From positions 310,001-374,000 of the forward strand of contig BLSF01000032.1 of NCBI GenBank assembly GCA_012862575.1: a DNA stretch of 64,000 bases, in the 5' to 3' direction. Numbering within the stretch: the first letter of the stretch is position 1; each line of letters begins with the position of its first letter. The stretch comes from Parietichytrium sp. I65-24A (Eukaryota; Sar; Bigyra; Thraustochytrida; Thraustochytriidae). Of this stretch, positions 23,035 to 33,100 are shown one piece after another. A program made the translations under genes and the position numbers. The notes under the pieces are model-generated. The model saw only the letters and a program-made list of their open reading frames with translations. It made no database searches and was not told the DNA's origin.

Positions 23035-23397
23035 TGCTATCTGCTCGATTCACCTTTCAGAAAGAAGTTGAATTACTGTTCCGATTGAGTGAGGGGTATG
23101 TTCTTTAGGCGAAGGAACAAGTCCCGAGTCCGAAGCCTCGAAAAATTCGCTAAGACTATCTTACTATAACGGGTAATCGGAGGCGCTTTTCTGTGGTGAT
23201 GGCGTGTCGTTTTTCCTATTAATGTTCCGAGTATACAAGGATACTACCGCCCTTCGGAGGCGTGCGTGTCGGCATGTGCGGTGCGGTGTGAACCCTCCCG
23301 CTCGTAAGAGTCCATATACTAAATCCCTGAGGAAAAGGCAAGAGTCAAGCTTCACCAAGGGGAGCTTTTTCACAAGCTACTGGTTGCAGGCCCAGCG

Positions 23398-23453
23398 AAC
23401 TCGCTAGTAACCTCTTACATCGGCCGAGTTGCGGGCGTGTCACAACACGTCCG
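23398..23453 (+). ncRNA. Pair of stable hairpins in the probable leader of AP2 gene 2
   Basis: AACTCG (23398-23403) pairs with CGAGTT (23425-23430). It is followed directly by CGGGCGTGT (23432-23440) pairing with ACACGTCCG (23445-23453) over a CACA loop: nine pairs, one of them G-U. A GGGGCGCCCC palindrome follows near 23508. All lie 200-320 nt before the AP2 ATG. This could be a structured 5' UTR or a separate RNA. Confidence 0.3.
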
Positions 23454-23716
23454 GGACCTTAACCATCGATAACATACTCTTAAGACCTGCCAGACGCTGG
23501 AGAGTGGGGCGCCCCCGAGAAACGTTCTGTGGGAGCAGAGGAGCGCTATGGTCCGACTAACGAGAACTATAGAGGGAAAGGAAATGGGCGAAGAGAGGGT
23601 ATGGGATGATGAGCAGCAGCAGTTCCCAAATGCAAGTTGTGCGCGCGCTGTGAAATTCGGAAGAAGAGCAGTTCACGAGAAGGGAGTAGCGATAGTAGCG
23701 ATAGTCGAAGGCGAAG

Positions 23717-24868
23717 ATGTGCAAAATTCCAAACCTTGGACTTGGCGGCGGCCAGATGCAGTTCCCCATGGGCGGGGTGGAGCTGCAACAGCAGTTTATG
23801 GGATATGCGCCAAAGCAGCAGCAGCAACAGCAGCAACAGCAGCAGCAGAATGCTGCCTTTATGTATGCTCAGCCACAACAACAACAGCAGCAGCAGATGT
23901 TTTACCAGCAGCCGCAGATGATGTTTGCCCAGCAGCAGCAGCAGCCGCAGATGTTCGTGCAGCAGCCACAAATGATGTTCGCCCAGCAGCAGCAGCAGCA
24001 ACCGCAGATGATGGTGCAGCAGCAGCCGCAGATGAGCAACATGCATTTCGGTTTCCAGCCGCAACAGCCTACCATGGGCAGCAGTAATTTGGATCTCTCC
24101 GGCCTGCTCAACCCACAGTTCCAGCAGCCAAAGCCAATGCAGCCAGCGAACAACTTTCAACTTGTGCAGGAGCTCCTGGCCAAGCTCGGCGCTCAGACCG
24201 CGCAGATGCAAAGCATGTTCCCTGCCGGCCCGGCCGTGCAGCAGCCAGTCGCATTTCCTGTGTTTGGCGCTGCAGCAATTGGTCAGGAGCAGCCTGAGGA
24301 GGTATCAAAGGAAGACACGAGCATTCTTCCACTCGCCAGCGCTCAGTTCCTCTCTGATCTGAGCAAGAAGGCATTTGCGAAGAGGAAGAGGGAGTCAACT
24401 GCCACGAAGACTCAGTCTAGCAACAAGAAGGCCCGCGTGCCTTCCTCGCCAATTAGCAATGCAAGCCTTGGGTCAAGCGACTCTTCGGTCTCGCCTTCCG
24501 CTGACGATGACAGCAAATCGGATCAGACACCAGTCAGCTCAAAGTTCCGCGGAGTCTCCTGGCACCGCCGGGACCGCGTGTGGCTCGCGCGTGCTTGGAT
24601 CGAGGGAAAAATCAAGCACTTGGGATGCTTTAAGGAGGAGGAGATGGCAGCGCTTGTCGTGGACCTCATGCTCATCGAGGTGTATGGAGAGAACAGCAAG
24701 TCCCTCAACTTTCCAGAGAAGGAGCAGAGGATGCAGCTGATCCGCAAGTTTCTCGAGAAGGGAAACGCCAAGCTTCGCCGCTTCGTGGAGCGCGCTGGCA
24801 TTTCGACCGCGGACTTGCACTCCTCCACGGACGGGGATGTCTCTTCTGACTCTGGGATCTCCTGCTAA
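23717..24868 (+). CDS. AP2-domain transcription factor 2 (single AP2, Gln/Met-rich N-terminus)
   Basis: A 383-aa protein starting at a clear ATG (MCKIPNLGLGGGQ). The N-terminal 160 residues are Gln-rich with repeated QQPQMMFAQQQQQ-like units, coded mostly by CAG. One AP2 domain lies at about residues 274-336 (SKFRGVSWHRRDRVWLARAW, then KHLGCFKEEEMAALVVD, ending LNFP). It is followed by the shared extension (QRMQLIRKFLEKGNAKLRR). A Lys-rich stretch (KKAFAKRKRE, NKKARVP) before the domain is a likely nuclear signal. It is the most diverged of the three AP2 proteins: the EHFG element is EVYG and several Arg positions are changed. Codon use is G/C-richer than in gene 1. It is presumably a nuclear DNA-binding regulator; targets are unknown. 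Confidence 0.92.
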   Translation: MCKIPNLGLGGGQMQFPMGGVELQQQFMGYAPKQQQQQQQQQQQNAAFMYAQPQQQQQQQMFYQQPQMMFAQQQQQPQMFVQQPQMMFAQQQQQQPQMMVQQQPQMSNMHFGFQPQQPTMGSSNLDLSGLLNPQFQQPKPMQPANNFQLVQELLAKLGAQTAQMQSMFPAGPAVQQPVAFPVFGAAAIGQEQPEEVSKEDTSILPLASAQFLSDLSKKAFAKRKRESTATKTQSSNKKARVPSSPISNASLGSSDSSVSPSADDDSKSDQTPVSSKFRGVSWHRRDRVWLARAWIEGKIKHLGCFKEEEMAALVVDLMLIEVYGENSKSLNFPEKEQRMQLIRKFLEKGNAKLRRFVERAGISTADLHSSTDGDVSSDSGISC

Positions 24869-25967
24869 GCTGTTTTTCTCTGACACACATAACCAACCCT
24901 GCCTTGTTTCTCTGTTTTGCCTATTCTTGTACCACTCCTGCTGACTGACGAATATTCCCCTGATTAAATGATAAAGAACTACAAAAGCCTATTGTCGATG
25001 TCGAAGTCACTCTTGGAGATTCATCTTTTACACATAATACTCTTTGCTGAAACGATCATGGATCTCATGAACAGTAACGTTTCTTTCCTACATCTGGAGG
25101 ACTCAATCGGATGCGGGCGTCGGAACGTACGTTTCTGATGGCCATTAGAAGGTTACACGTCCGATGACAAAACCGTTGACCGGCAGAAGGCACTGCTCTT
25201 AAACTTCAAGTTCAGTCAAGGACAATTCACAAACCGATGTGGCTGCCAAACAGAGATTCAGGTGACGAATAAAGTCACAAACGCACGTAATCTCTCGCAA
25301 GTACCGGTGATCTGACATCAACTACAATGCCCGAAGATACAATACCTCGAACTTGTAAAATTCAGAACTCAGATCAGATCGACTGGTGGCGATTCTACAA
25401 GCTCAAATTTTTCGCGAACGAACCAGGGCTAGGATTTCCCTCCTCTTGTCGTTTACTGATTACTAATTCGACAATAGCAAAGCTACCTCACTGAACCCAT
25501 CTGAAACTTGGTACTGTACTCACTAACCACTTGCTGTAATCCCATACTAGCAACACTGAGCGTGCTGTCAGTCAAGGCACTCCTCATTTCAGACATGATG
25601 ACTCGACGCTTCGACAATCCATCTCAAACCGATTCAGTTTGGTCAAGCCAGAGAGCTGCACTTCTCATGACGCCGAAGGGTGACTCTCAAGTTGTCTGTC
25701 CAGCACCTTTCTCATACGGATTTCACACAATTTTCACACAATTTTCACATTTTGACACTTTCTATTCAGCCAAAATTTGAAGGCTCACAACTTTTGGAGA
25801 CAACACAATATCTGAACAACACAAAGTACTGACTCTGCGCCGCCAGTCACACCAAAACAGATCCAGAACCCAAACAGCAAGCAAATCCAAAACAGCAATC
25901 AAAACTAAAACAGCAAGCCAATCCAAGAAGCAAGAAATTCCAACAGGCAAAGAAGTTTTGTCCGAAG
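24869..25967. other. Intergenic region before the VWD-like gene
   Basis: It holds the left copy of the 97-bp repeat (25083-25179). From about 25845 to 25955 it is an A-rich leader-like stretch with recurring AAACAGCAA units directly before the VWD-like start. No gene is seen. Confidence 0.5.
25083..25179. repeat. Left copy of a 97-bp direct repeat flanking the VWD-like gene
   Basis: About 90% identical to 27066-27162 in the same orientation. The cores CATCTGGAGGACTCAATCGG and CGGAACGTACGTTTCTGATG are the same in both copies. Inside, ATCGGATG (25106-25113) can pair with CGTCCGAT (25158-25165), and AACGTACGTT is a palindrome. Confidence 0.85.
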
Positions 25968-26951
25968 ATGATGCAAAAGGCTATATTCGCAGCTGGAGCT
26001 CTCGCTCTGTCGCGGTCCGCTCAAGCGACCAGCACCGTTGCCGGCTCACCGGTATGTACTTGCACCGCTCAGTGCATCGCCTACGGAGACCCTCATATGG
26101 AGGACTTTGAAGGCAAGTCGTGGACACAGTACGGAACCGATCTTCTCTTCTACAAACTGGGTGACTTCTCCATCACGGGAACCACTTTCGACAATGAGCG
26201 CATCGGTGAAGTCACCTTCGGCTCAACTACGTACAACAGAGACCAGTGCAAAGCTGTCGGAACCACGTTCACCAACTCGCAGGACCTCGGCGGTTCCGAT
26301 GGCGAGGTCAGCATTCAAGTCATTTGCGACACCGCATCTGGCGGATACCACCTCAACGTCTACATAAACAAGACTGTCTCTGGCAGCGACGCGAACTTCC
26401 AAGCCCTCGAGACGGCCATCGGGTCTACAGGTCTTTGTCCAGACGGTCCTTCCTCTCGTCGCCGACTCCGATCCACAGAGGCTTCGGGGTCCGAGACTTC
26501 CAGCTCATTGAACGTGCAGAGTCATTCTATTCCAACGAGCTGCGAGTGCGAGTCGGTATGCCAGCTGCAGGGCGACCCACACGTGTATGGCTTCTACGGA
26601 GGCGAAGAGACCATCACGACGACTGAGACACTGACGATTTACAGCGTGGACGGGTTCCTAATGACCGGAGAGATCCAGGACGAACGCATCAAAGTGGTCA
26701 ATTTCGGTTCCACCACGGTCCAGTCCTCCGTAGAATGCACCGCTGTGAATCAGGAGATCACTCTTTCCGAGAAGTGGAGCAGTGGTAGCGTGCTCGAGGC
26801 GCAGCTGACTTGCGATGAGGTATCAGGATCGGACGGGTATTTCTTCAACATTAATGTCATCAAGAAGGATGTGGCCACAAACGACTCCAACGACACGTTT
26901 AGAAGTATCGAGACCGCGTCTGGAGCCTCCGGATTGTGCGAGGACAACTAG
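25968..26951 (+). CDS. Secreted protein with two tandem VWD-like (GDPH) cysteine domains
   Basis: A 327-aa protein. The N-terminus is a signal peptide (MMQKAIFAAGALALSRSAQA), so it should enter the secretory pathway. Two homologous domains follow, about residues 25-160 and 187-325. Each starts with CxCxxxC, four residues, then GDPH (YGDPHMEDFEGKSW and QGDPHVYGFYGGEE), and keeps the same later cysteines (QCKAV/ECTAV, VICDT/LTCDE, GLCPD/GLCEDN). The ...C...GDPHxxxF(D/E)G start is the hallmark of von Willebrand type D domains, here short and Cys-poor. Blocks such as DERI-x-VNFGSTT are shared by both repeats, so they arose by internal duplication. Potential N-glycosylation sites include NKT and NDS. 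Likely role: an extracellular or surface adhesion/matrix protein; this is inference. The two ATGs at 25968 and 25971 are adjacent. The gene lies between 97-bp direct repeats. Confidence 0.85.
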   Translation: MMQKAIFAAGALALSRSAQATSTVAGSPVCTCTAQCIAYGDPHMEDFEGKSWTQYGTDLLFYKLGDFSITGTTFDNERIGEVTFGSTTYNRDQCKAVGTTFTNSQDLGGSDGEVSIQVICDTASGGYHLNVYINKTVSGSDANFQALETAIGSTGLCPDGPSSRRRLRSTEASGSETSSSLNVQSHSIPTSCECESVCQLQGDPHVYGFYGGEETITTTETLTIYSVDGFLMTGEIQDERIKVVNFGSTTVQSSVECTAVNQEITLSEKWSSGSVLEAQLTCDEVSGSDGYFFNINVIKKDVATNDSNDTFRSIETASGASGLCEDN

Positions 26952-27065
26952 ACAATATCCTACAGCTTGAGACACTTTTCACTTTGAATTACTTGAACAT
27001 AATATCAGATTCGTATTAATTCACACTTCATCAATCAAGGGAATCTTCGGATTGCACAAATGGCA

Positions 27066-27162
27066 CTTTCTTACATCTGGAGGACTCAATCGGATGCAGG
27101 CGTCGGAACGTACGTTTCTGATGGCTATAGAAGCTTACACGTCCGATGACAAACGGTTGGAG
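27066..27162. repeat. Right copy of the 97-bp direct repeat
   Basis: It matches 25083-25179 with a few substitutions and one or two short indels. The potential stem (ATCGGATG 27089-27096 with CGTCCGAT 27140-27147) is unchanged, while differences fall mainly in the predicted loop. It starts 115 bp after the stop of the VWD-like gene. Confidence 0.85.
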
Positions 27163-30100
27163 GCGAGCGACAGTGAGCAGCTGTAAACCCTGGCATAGTG
27201 GGTTGCTGGATAAATTGGATGCACAGCTTTCGATCGGCACCATTGGCATAAATTGGCTATGAGGCAGTAAGTGGGTATTCCTCAAACTAGTTCATTGCTG
27301 GAAGTTCGGTCTTCCCATAGATGAATCATTTGTTGTCGTCTGACTGCGACATACGATGGGCGAATATAACCGTCCCTCAAGCTCTTCCGTATGTGAATAG
27401 AACTCGCGTTTCCCTTCTCAAACGCAGCAGTAAAAGCAGCTTTAAGAATGCTGTTTGCGAATGGCACAGTAATTTCTTTCTCATCGCCACGCACGGGTTC
27501 ACGTTTTGCGAGTTCTTCAGCACCTGGAGAGAACGTCTTCATTTTCGCCCAAATCTTATTCGTCCGCCTCCTTGTGCTCTCCGACACATCCCTACTTTCT
27601 AGCTTCTCCACAACAGCATTTAGACCCCCTTGCTCAAGATTTCCGTACCTTTCCTCAAAGTTAATGACACTTTGCAGCTAAAACCCTTCCAATACTAGCA
27701 CATTCGCCCTCTCCACAACGTACATTCGAACAGTAGTCACTCCATTTTGCGACACTGCTCTTTCAAGTTCTGTCTCTTGATTTACTCCAGCTCCTTCACT
27801 CTCTGCATCAACTTCTCTAAATTGTGTCCATCTCCTTCAACGCTCTGGCACCTTCGCTCTTTTGGAACCTGAAGCTGCACTAGCTGCACTCACACTACTC
27901 AAGCGCCGAATAGCTCCTTGTTCGTTACAGTTCCTTGTTCCTTTCGGTATTTAACCAGTCATATTCAGCCCTAATCAGTCCTAATCAGTCATGATAAACT
28001 GTGCTACAAGTGCTACAGGATGGGCTCATATGAGCGCTATGAGATATTATGAGATGCTATGAGCTCCTTACGAGGAAGTGTTCACATAAAAAGAGTTCCG
28101 CGAGTTACAACGCATAACGTGGGACTACCGATGCTCCAAGTAAGCAATCCTCAGACACTTCTACTAGACTTACCGATAGCTGTCTGCATAGTCACGCTCC
28201 TGCTACTGGTACTGGTACAGATACTGGTGCTAGTACTGATATAGGTACTGAGATAAGTGATCGTCTGTCACAAGGAAACGAGGAACCATGTAAGTCTCAC
28301 GGTACTGTGAGTGCCGGTTACGTATCTGATCCACACACACACAATTCCAGCAATCCCTTGGATAATTCGTAGCCCCGCGTTGAAGGAAACAATCTTGCGA
28401 CCTGAAAAAGTGCGGAGTGCGCCGCCTTCAGGGTCTTCAGGGAAAGGCTGTGAGACAACAAATTTTTTCGCCCTTACGCCGCTCTAAATAGCTCTATGCT
28501 ACGCAAGGTAACACTAGTAGCTAGAGATGAAAGAAGGCGAAGGCTTAGCCAGTCAACTAGTAGTTTCAAGTAGCTGCAAGGATTTTACTGCTCTAACAAT
28601 TGAGTTTGAGAGACTTGGACAATCAAACGCGACCGCGACAAGAACTTTCACGATTGGTAAGAACCAGAGCTTTTCATCAGAGAGAACAACAGCCCCGTCA
28701 ACTCTCCCTCTCTCTTTCCCCTTCTCCCTCTCTCTTCCCCTTCTCCCTCTCAGCCACGCTCTTGAAGACCCGACCACACGCACACTTGCAAGTTGTGCAG
28801 CAGAGGTCCACACTGCCCACACACCAACTTTGCGGCTTGCGGCCCAGCATCAACTCGGAGTTGGTGGTGGTTTCAGAATTTTCAGTTCAGCATTTTTCCT
28901 ATTTTCTCCCCATTTATGAGTCCTCTCGTCTCCCGAGCGCGCGACGTGGAAAGGGAGGGGGTGATTTTATATACGACATTATAAAGTGTAAAAGGAGGAA
29001 CCAGCATCAGCGATGTGGGGCGGCTTCTCTTCTCCCTCGTCGTTGCCTCACAGTATCTCACAGTCCACTTTTTAACGCGACTGAATTCTGTTGTGATATT
29101 GATTCTCTGGTAGAGAGGAAATTCGGAGAGGAAATTGACAACATGAGCCATCCTCTTCACAGCGCTTTGCTAACAACGACCAAAAACTTAAAAAAAATAT
29201 CAACCCAACGTGCGCCGCTAGGGCCTTCAAAGCAGCCAAAAACTTCAAATAGACACTGAAAGTGAATCCCGCTCCGAGAATTCCGAGAGCAAACACTTGA
29301 GCTACTGTTCGTGTTGCTGTTCTAAAATTTAAGCCTTCACTTGTTCTGGCACTGGCGGTGGAACAAAACTCACAGTTTATTTTGTCCCTGCTGCTGGGCC
29401 CAGCAGGCTAGGGTGTACTAGGTACAGAGTCAGCTCTTTGCGAAAACGTTGATCCTTCGTTCTTTTCTTTCCTTCGTTCTTTTCTTTCCTTCTCCACACA
29501 GCAGTCTTGAAAGACCGGCCCGAGGTGGAACAACAAATACACGACCTCATGTAGAGGCAATTGCTGTGTTTGTTGACTTGCGACGGCCGCCGGAGCCGCC
29601 AGTGTCGCCAAACTTATCGAGAGCTTCTTGTTTCCGTGTCCGTGAGGAAGGGAGAGAGAGACTTTGTGACGCCACTTGACCAGCACGTGACAAAGATCAA
29701 CAATGTAAATCCTTACCCTGATTTCGCATTGGATGATTTCCAATTTTCAACACTTGACTCCCGGCTTAAAAAGCAGCGACTCGCGTCCTGTCATGCCACG
29801 CCATCTAAAATCTAAAAAATAACAAAAATAACAGTGAATGAACTTGAACCAGAGATTCTCAACATCTCTGGAGAATACTGGAAGAGGCTGTCACAGTGCA
29901 GACTCTTGTGAGGAGCCCTCTTCCTCCGTGGCCCGCACATGTGGTGGGAGGAATTTTTACCACCAGGAGACTACCGAAATTGTCATCGCCAGCGACGACA
30001 CTGATTCCGAACGCGAGCGTGACAATGATGACAGGTGAGGGTCTGAGGGCCAAGAAGAGTGTGAAGCGACTCCCTCCTTCAGAACGGGCGCTCTCTCTCC

Positions 30101-33100
30101 CTTTTTAAGAGTCATAGATGAACCTCTACATGCACCAATAAGGGCCCATCCCGAAGCTGTTACCGGAGCGAGGGCAGACGACTTGAGCAAGGAAAGGGGG
30201 AGGTCCGGTTAGGACCAATTACCCCGCTGTGAGCATTACAGATCAGTCGACCTTCACGACTTGAAGAAACCGGAGAGAGAATCCACACCAACCCTCCCTC
30301 CCAACAAGTTCATCTTTCTCCCGATTTTCATTTGCGCACCACATAGTGAGACGTAGTATTTCATAGAGCTCGCGCCAGGCTAGCAGGGACGCAAACGGAG
30401 TGGATTGAGAAAGGCTACTCACCGTACCAATGCAAGTGTTAGGGCCTTGTAATTGTCCAACTGCTTGCAGATGCGATGAGGCTAGTGCAGAGGCTCACTC
30501 TTCACTAAACAAATAATTAAATCTCCTCTAACTTTTTTCCCTCTGACTCTCTCTCCCCAATGCTTCAGAAATTTCAACACAAGGGCACACGTTGACAGAG
30601 TTCTTGGGAGCAGACCTTTCAACTTGGTCGACTGCTGTCCCCTCCGCCTCACAACGGTTGTTAGATTGCGATACTGGAATCCCTGTCCAATCAGGAGCAC
30701 TAAATGCGAGTATAATCCCAGTCTTGATGAAAGCGTATAATCCCAGTCTTGATGAAAGCAACTCTTGCAACGAATTAACTGTTGTTTTCCAATTGAGTAG
30801 TTCGCCAAATTACCAAATCCTATACATCCAATAGAAACACTTCACTGTGACAAGCTGCGTAATAAAATATGCATACATTTGATTTTTACCCCACACGACT
30901 TTCCTGAAACACTACTCGTGAATTATGCGGACATTTAGCACTGAGACTGTTCTGCTATCAGATGTAAATGAAATTGAATTTCCTACTTCTGTAAAGTTGC
31001 TGGTAGAAACATCTGAAATAAAAATGAAATAAAATCCTGGCAAGCCTTCTCCTCCCAAACATCTCCGTTCCTGTGGCAGGCTGCACATCTCGATTCTTCA
31101 AGCCATAACCAAAGCTCCAAGGAACGTAGTATGATGTGGTCTCAATCAAGACTGTTTTTTCAAATTGATTCATTGTTCAATGATTGAAATAACAACGTCA
31201 AAACATCAGATTCGCAAATCCCTCCTGGACCGAGTCTAAACTATATTAAATCAGTACTAAAGGTGTTGGCGTCTCTGGAAACTAGAAACAAAAAGCTGTG
31301 GCTTCCAATCCGATTCTCCGATTGTATGTTTGGGTATGTAGGCCTGGTAGGCCTGCCACAGGCCAAATAGGAGAAGGCAGAAGGCGGAAATAGCGGAGAC
31401 TGGCTATTAAGAGCTAGTTGGCAGTGAACAGCCAACTACCGTGACAGTAAAAGCAAGAAGCATGCACTCTCGTAATACTGCTAGTACCTCATACCTTATC
31501 AGTGGATGCCCACTAACACATCTGTGCCGCCTCACGAGTAGAAGAAGAGGTTGGAAGGTTGAGCGAAAAGAGGACGGCGAGTAAGAGTACCAGAAGTTCC
31601 CCAAGTAGCACCAAATTTTGTGAGGAGGAAACAATGAGTCTAGAAGTGAAATTCCTCACAAACCTGTTGGGAGGCAGACGAATTTCTGCAGACGCATGAA
31701 TGGTCACTCCCATGGAGCCACCAACGCCTCTTGCGAGTGCCCAATAAAATAATATTTAGACGAACTGCACAACTCCTACCTCCTCCCTTCTCACACCCTC
31801 CTACTGCTCGATGCGAGCTTTGTTCCTTTCGAAGCAGGTTCGTCACAACTGTAGGCGATGTTTCTCTCGCACATGAGACGTTTCTCCTCACAAAATAAAG
31901 TTTTCCTCCGTCAAGTTTCCTAAAATTCCGACGAGGCAGCACAGTGTACAGGGGGCAACATTTTCAGTGGCGCGAGTCTTAAACGGAGAAGAAATCAGTA
32001 TCAAGCCTTCGCAGAGTGGAGAAATCAACTGTCTGCTTGCTTCCTCTATGTACGGAACACCAAATCATCAATCCAACTTTTACAAGATTGCCTGGTTTCG
32101 ACTGCATCCAGTGAGCACCTGTTCCGTGGTGGTGAGTATCCTTCTTTTTTTTTTTTTTCTCCCTCTGTTCCAATAATGCTGGTCGCGATGAAGAAAAATT
32201 GACGACTCTCTCAATGGGGTCTTGAGACGGTCCTCTTTTACAAGTTTACATTCCAACTCGCGTTTTTTTAGCATCTTTCGGCTCGATTGATTTGTGCTTC
32301 ATCTGCCTGTATGGCAGTTTTGCTTCTGTTTCCGCACCAGAATGCCACATGAAACAAAGCATTCATGAGGGGGAAGCGGTGACTCTGCTGAGCATTTTCT
32401 TGCGACGTCGAAAATCGCTTGAACGATATCTCAGTTGATGAAGTTTTGGGCTAAGAGGGACAACAGTGACTTCCATAGGAGAGAGAATCGCTAAGAGTAG
32501 ATTCCTTCCAGTTATTCGGTTATTCTGCATTTAACAAGTCATCCCTCACAAATGTAGGCGTAATATCAATTTGCCTGGTCTCCTTGTTTAGTTGCAAAAT
32601 TTATTTATTTTTCCCCAAACTTAGGTGGGCATTCTTAGGAATACAGCCTAACTCATCGTCCACCTTCAGTTCGGAAAAAAGGAGGTGGCGAGAAAAAGAC
32701 TTCATCCACGGACGGTCTTGATTGAAGGAATGTGTTTTTTGAGTCTAATCTATTGATAACCAGTGCGTCCAGCGACGAGCGCACCCGTTGATAACAGTCA
32801 AGAAAATGAGGAAAACATCTCGGTATCTTGTCCTGGGACTCACAGTCAGTGCCGAACGTAGAGCCGACATGTTCCTACGATCCTCTGCGGCAGATTATCA
32901 ACATAGCTTCTCACTCACATGAAGTAAGACTTAAATGGCTTGCTCTACTCGTATCAACCAACACCTTCGCAAAGAAATGCCTTAAATGTTTTGGCTAGTG
33001 ATTACGCTAAGCTGCCCTTCCTCGCCTGAGAGCGTGAGAGGGACAATAGTGCCAAATCGTTGCGCAAACTAGATACTTAAAGCCTCCTAACGTGTTGTTA

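Larger units (their letters stand above)
19205..23716. other. 4.5-kb region between AP2 genes 1 and 2
   Basis: No convincing gene. The part from 22560 to 23560 differs from its low-complexity surroundings: it holds an exon-like segment (22854-23034) and stable hairpins (23398-23453). Two copies of GTACTCAGTAC lie at 21933 and 22125. Confidence 0.45.

Noticed and set aside
23567-24211. Leucine-rich 214-codon minus-strand frame
   Set aside because: It reads the complement of CAG repeats as CTG leucine codons; a shadow of AP2 gene 2.
27282-27611. 109-codon minus-strand frame next to the right 97-bp repeat
   Set aside because: It starts with GTG, its first ATG is well inside, and it has no motif or promoter context. 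It could be chance.
28600-29259. 219-codon plus-strand frame
   Set aside because: It starts with TTG, and half of it is Ser/Pro/Leu from CT-rich repeats. No family resemblance.
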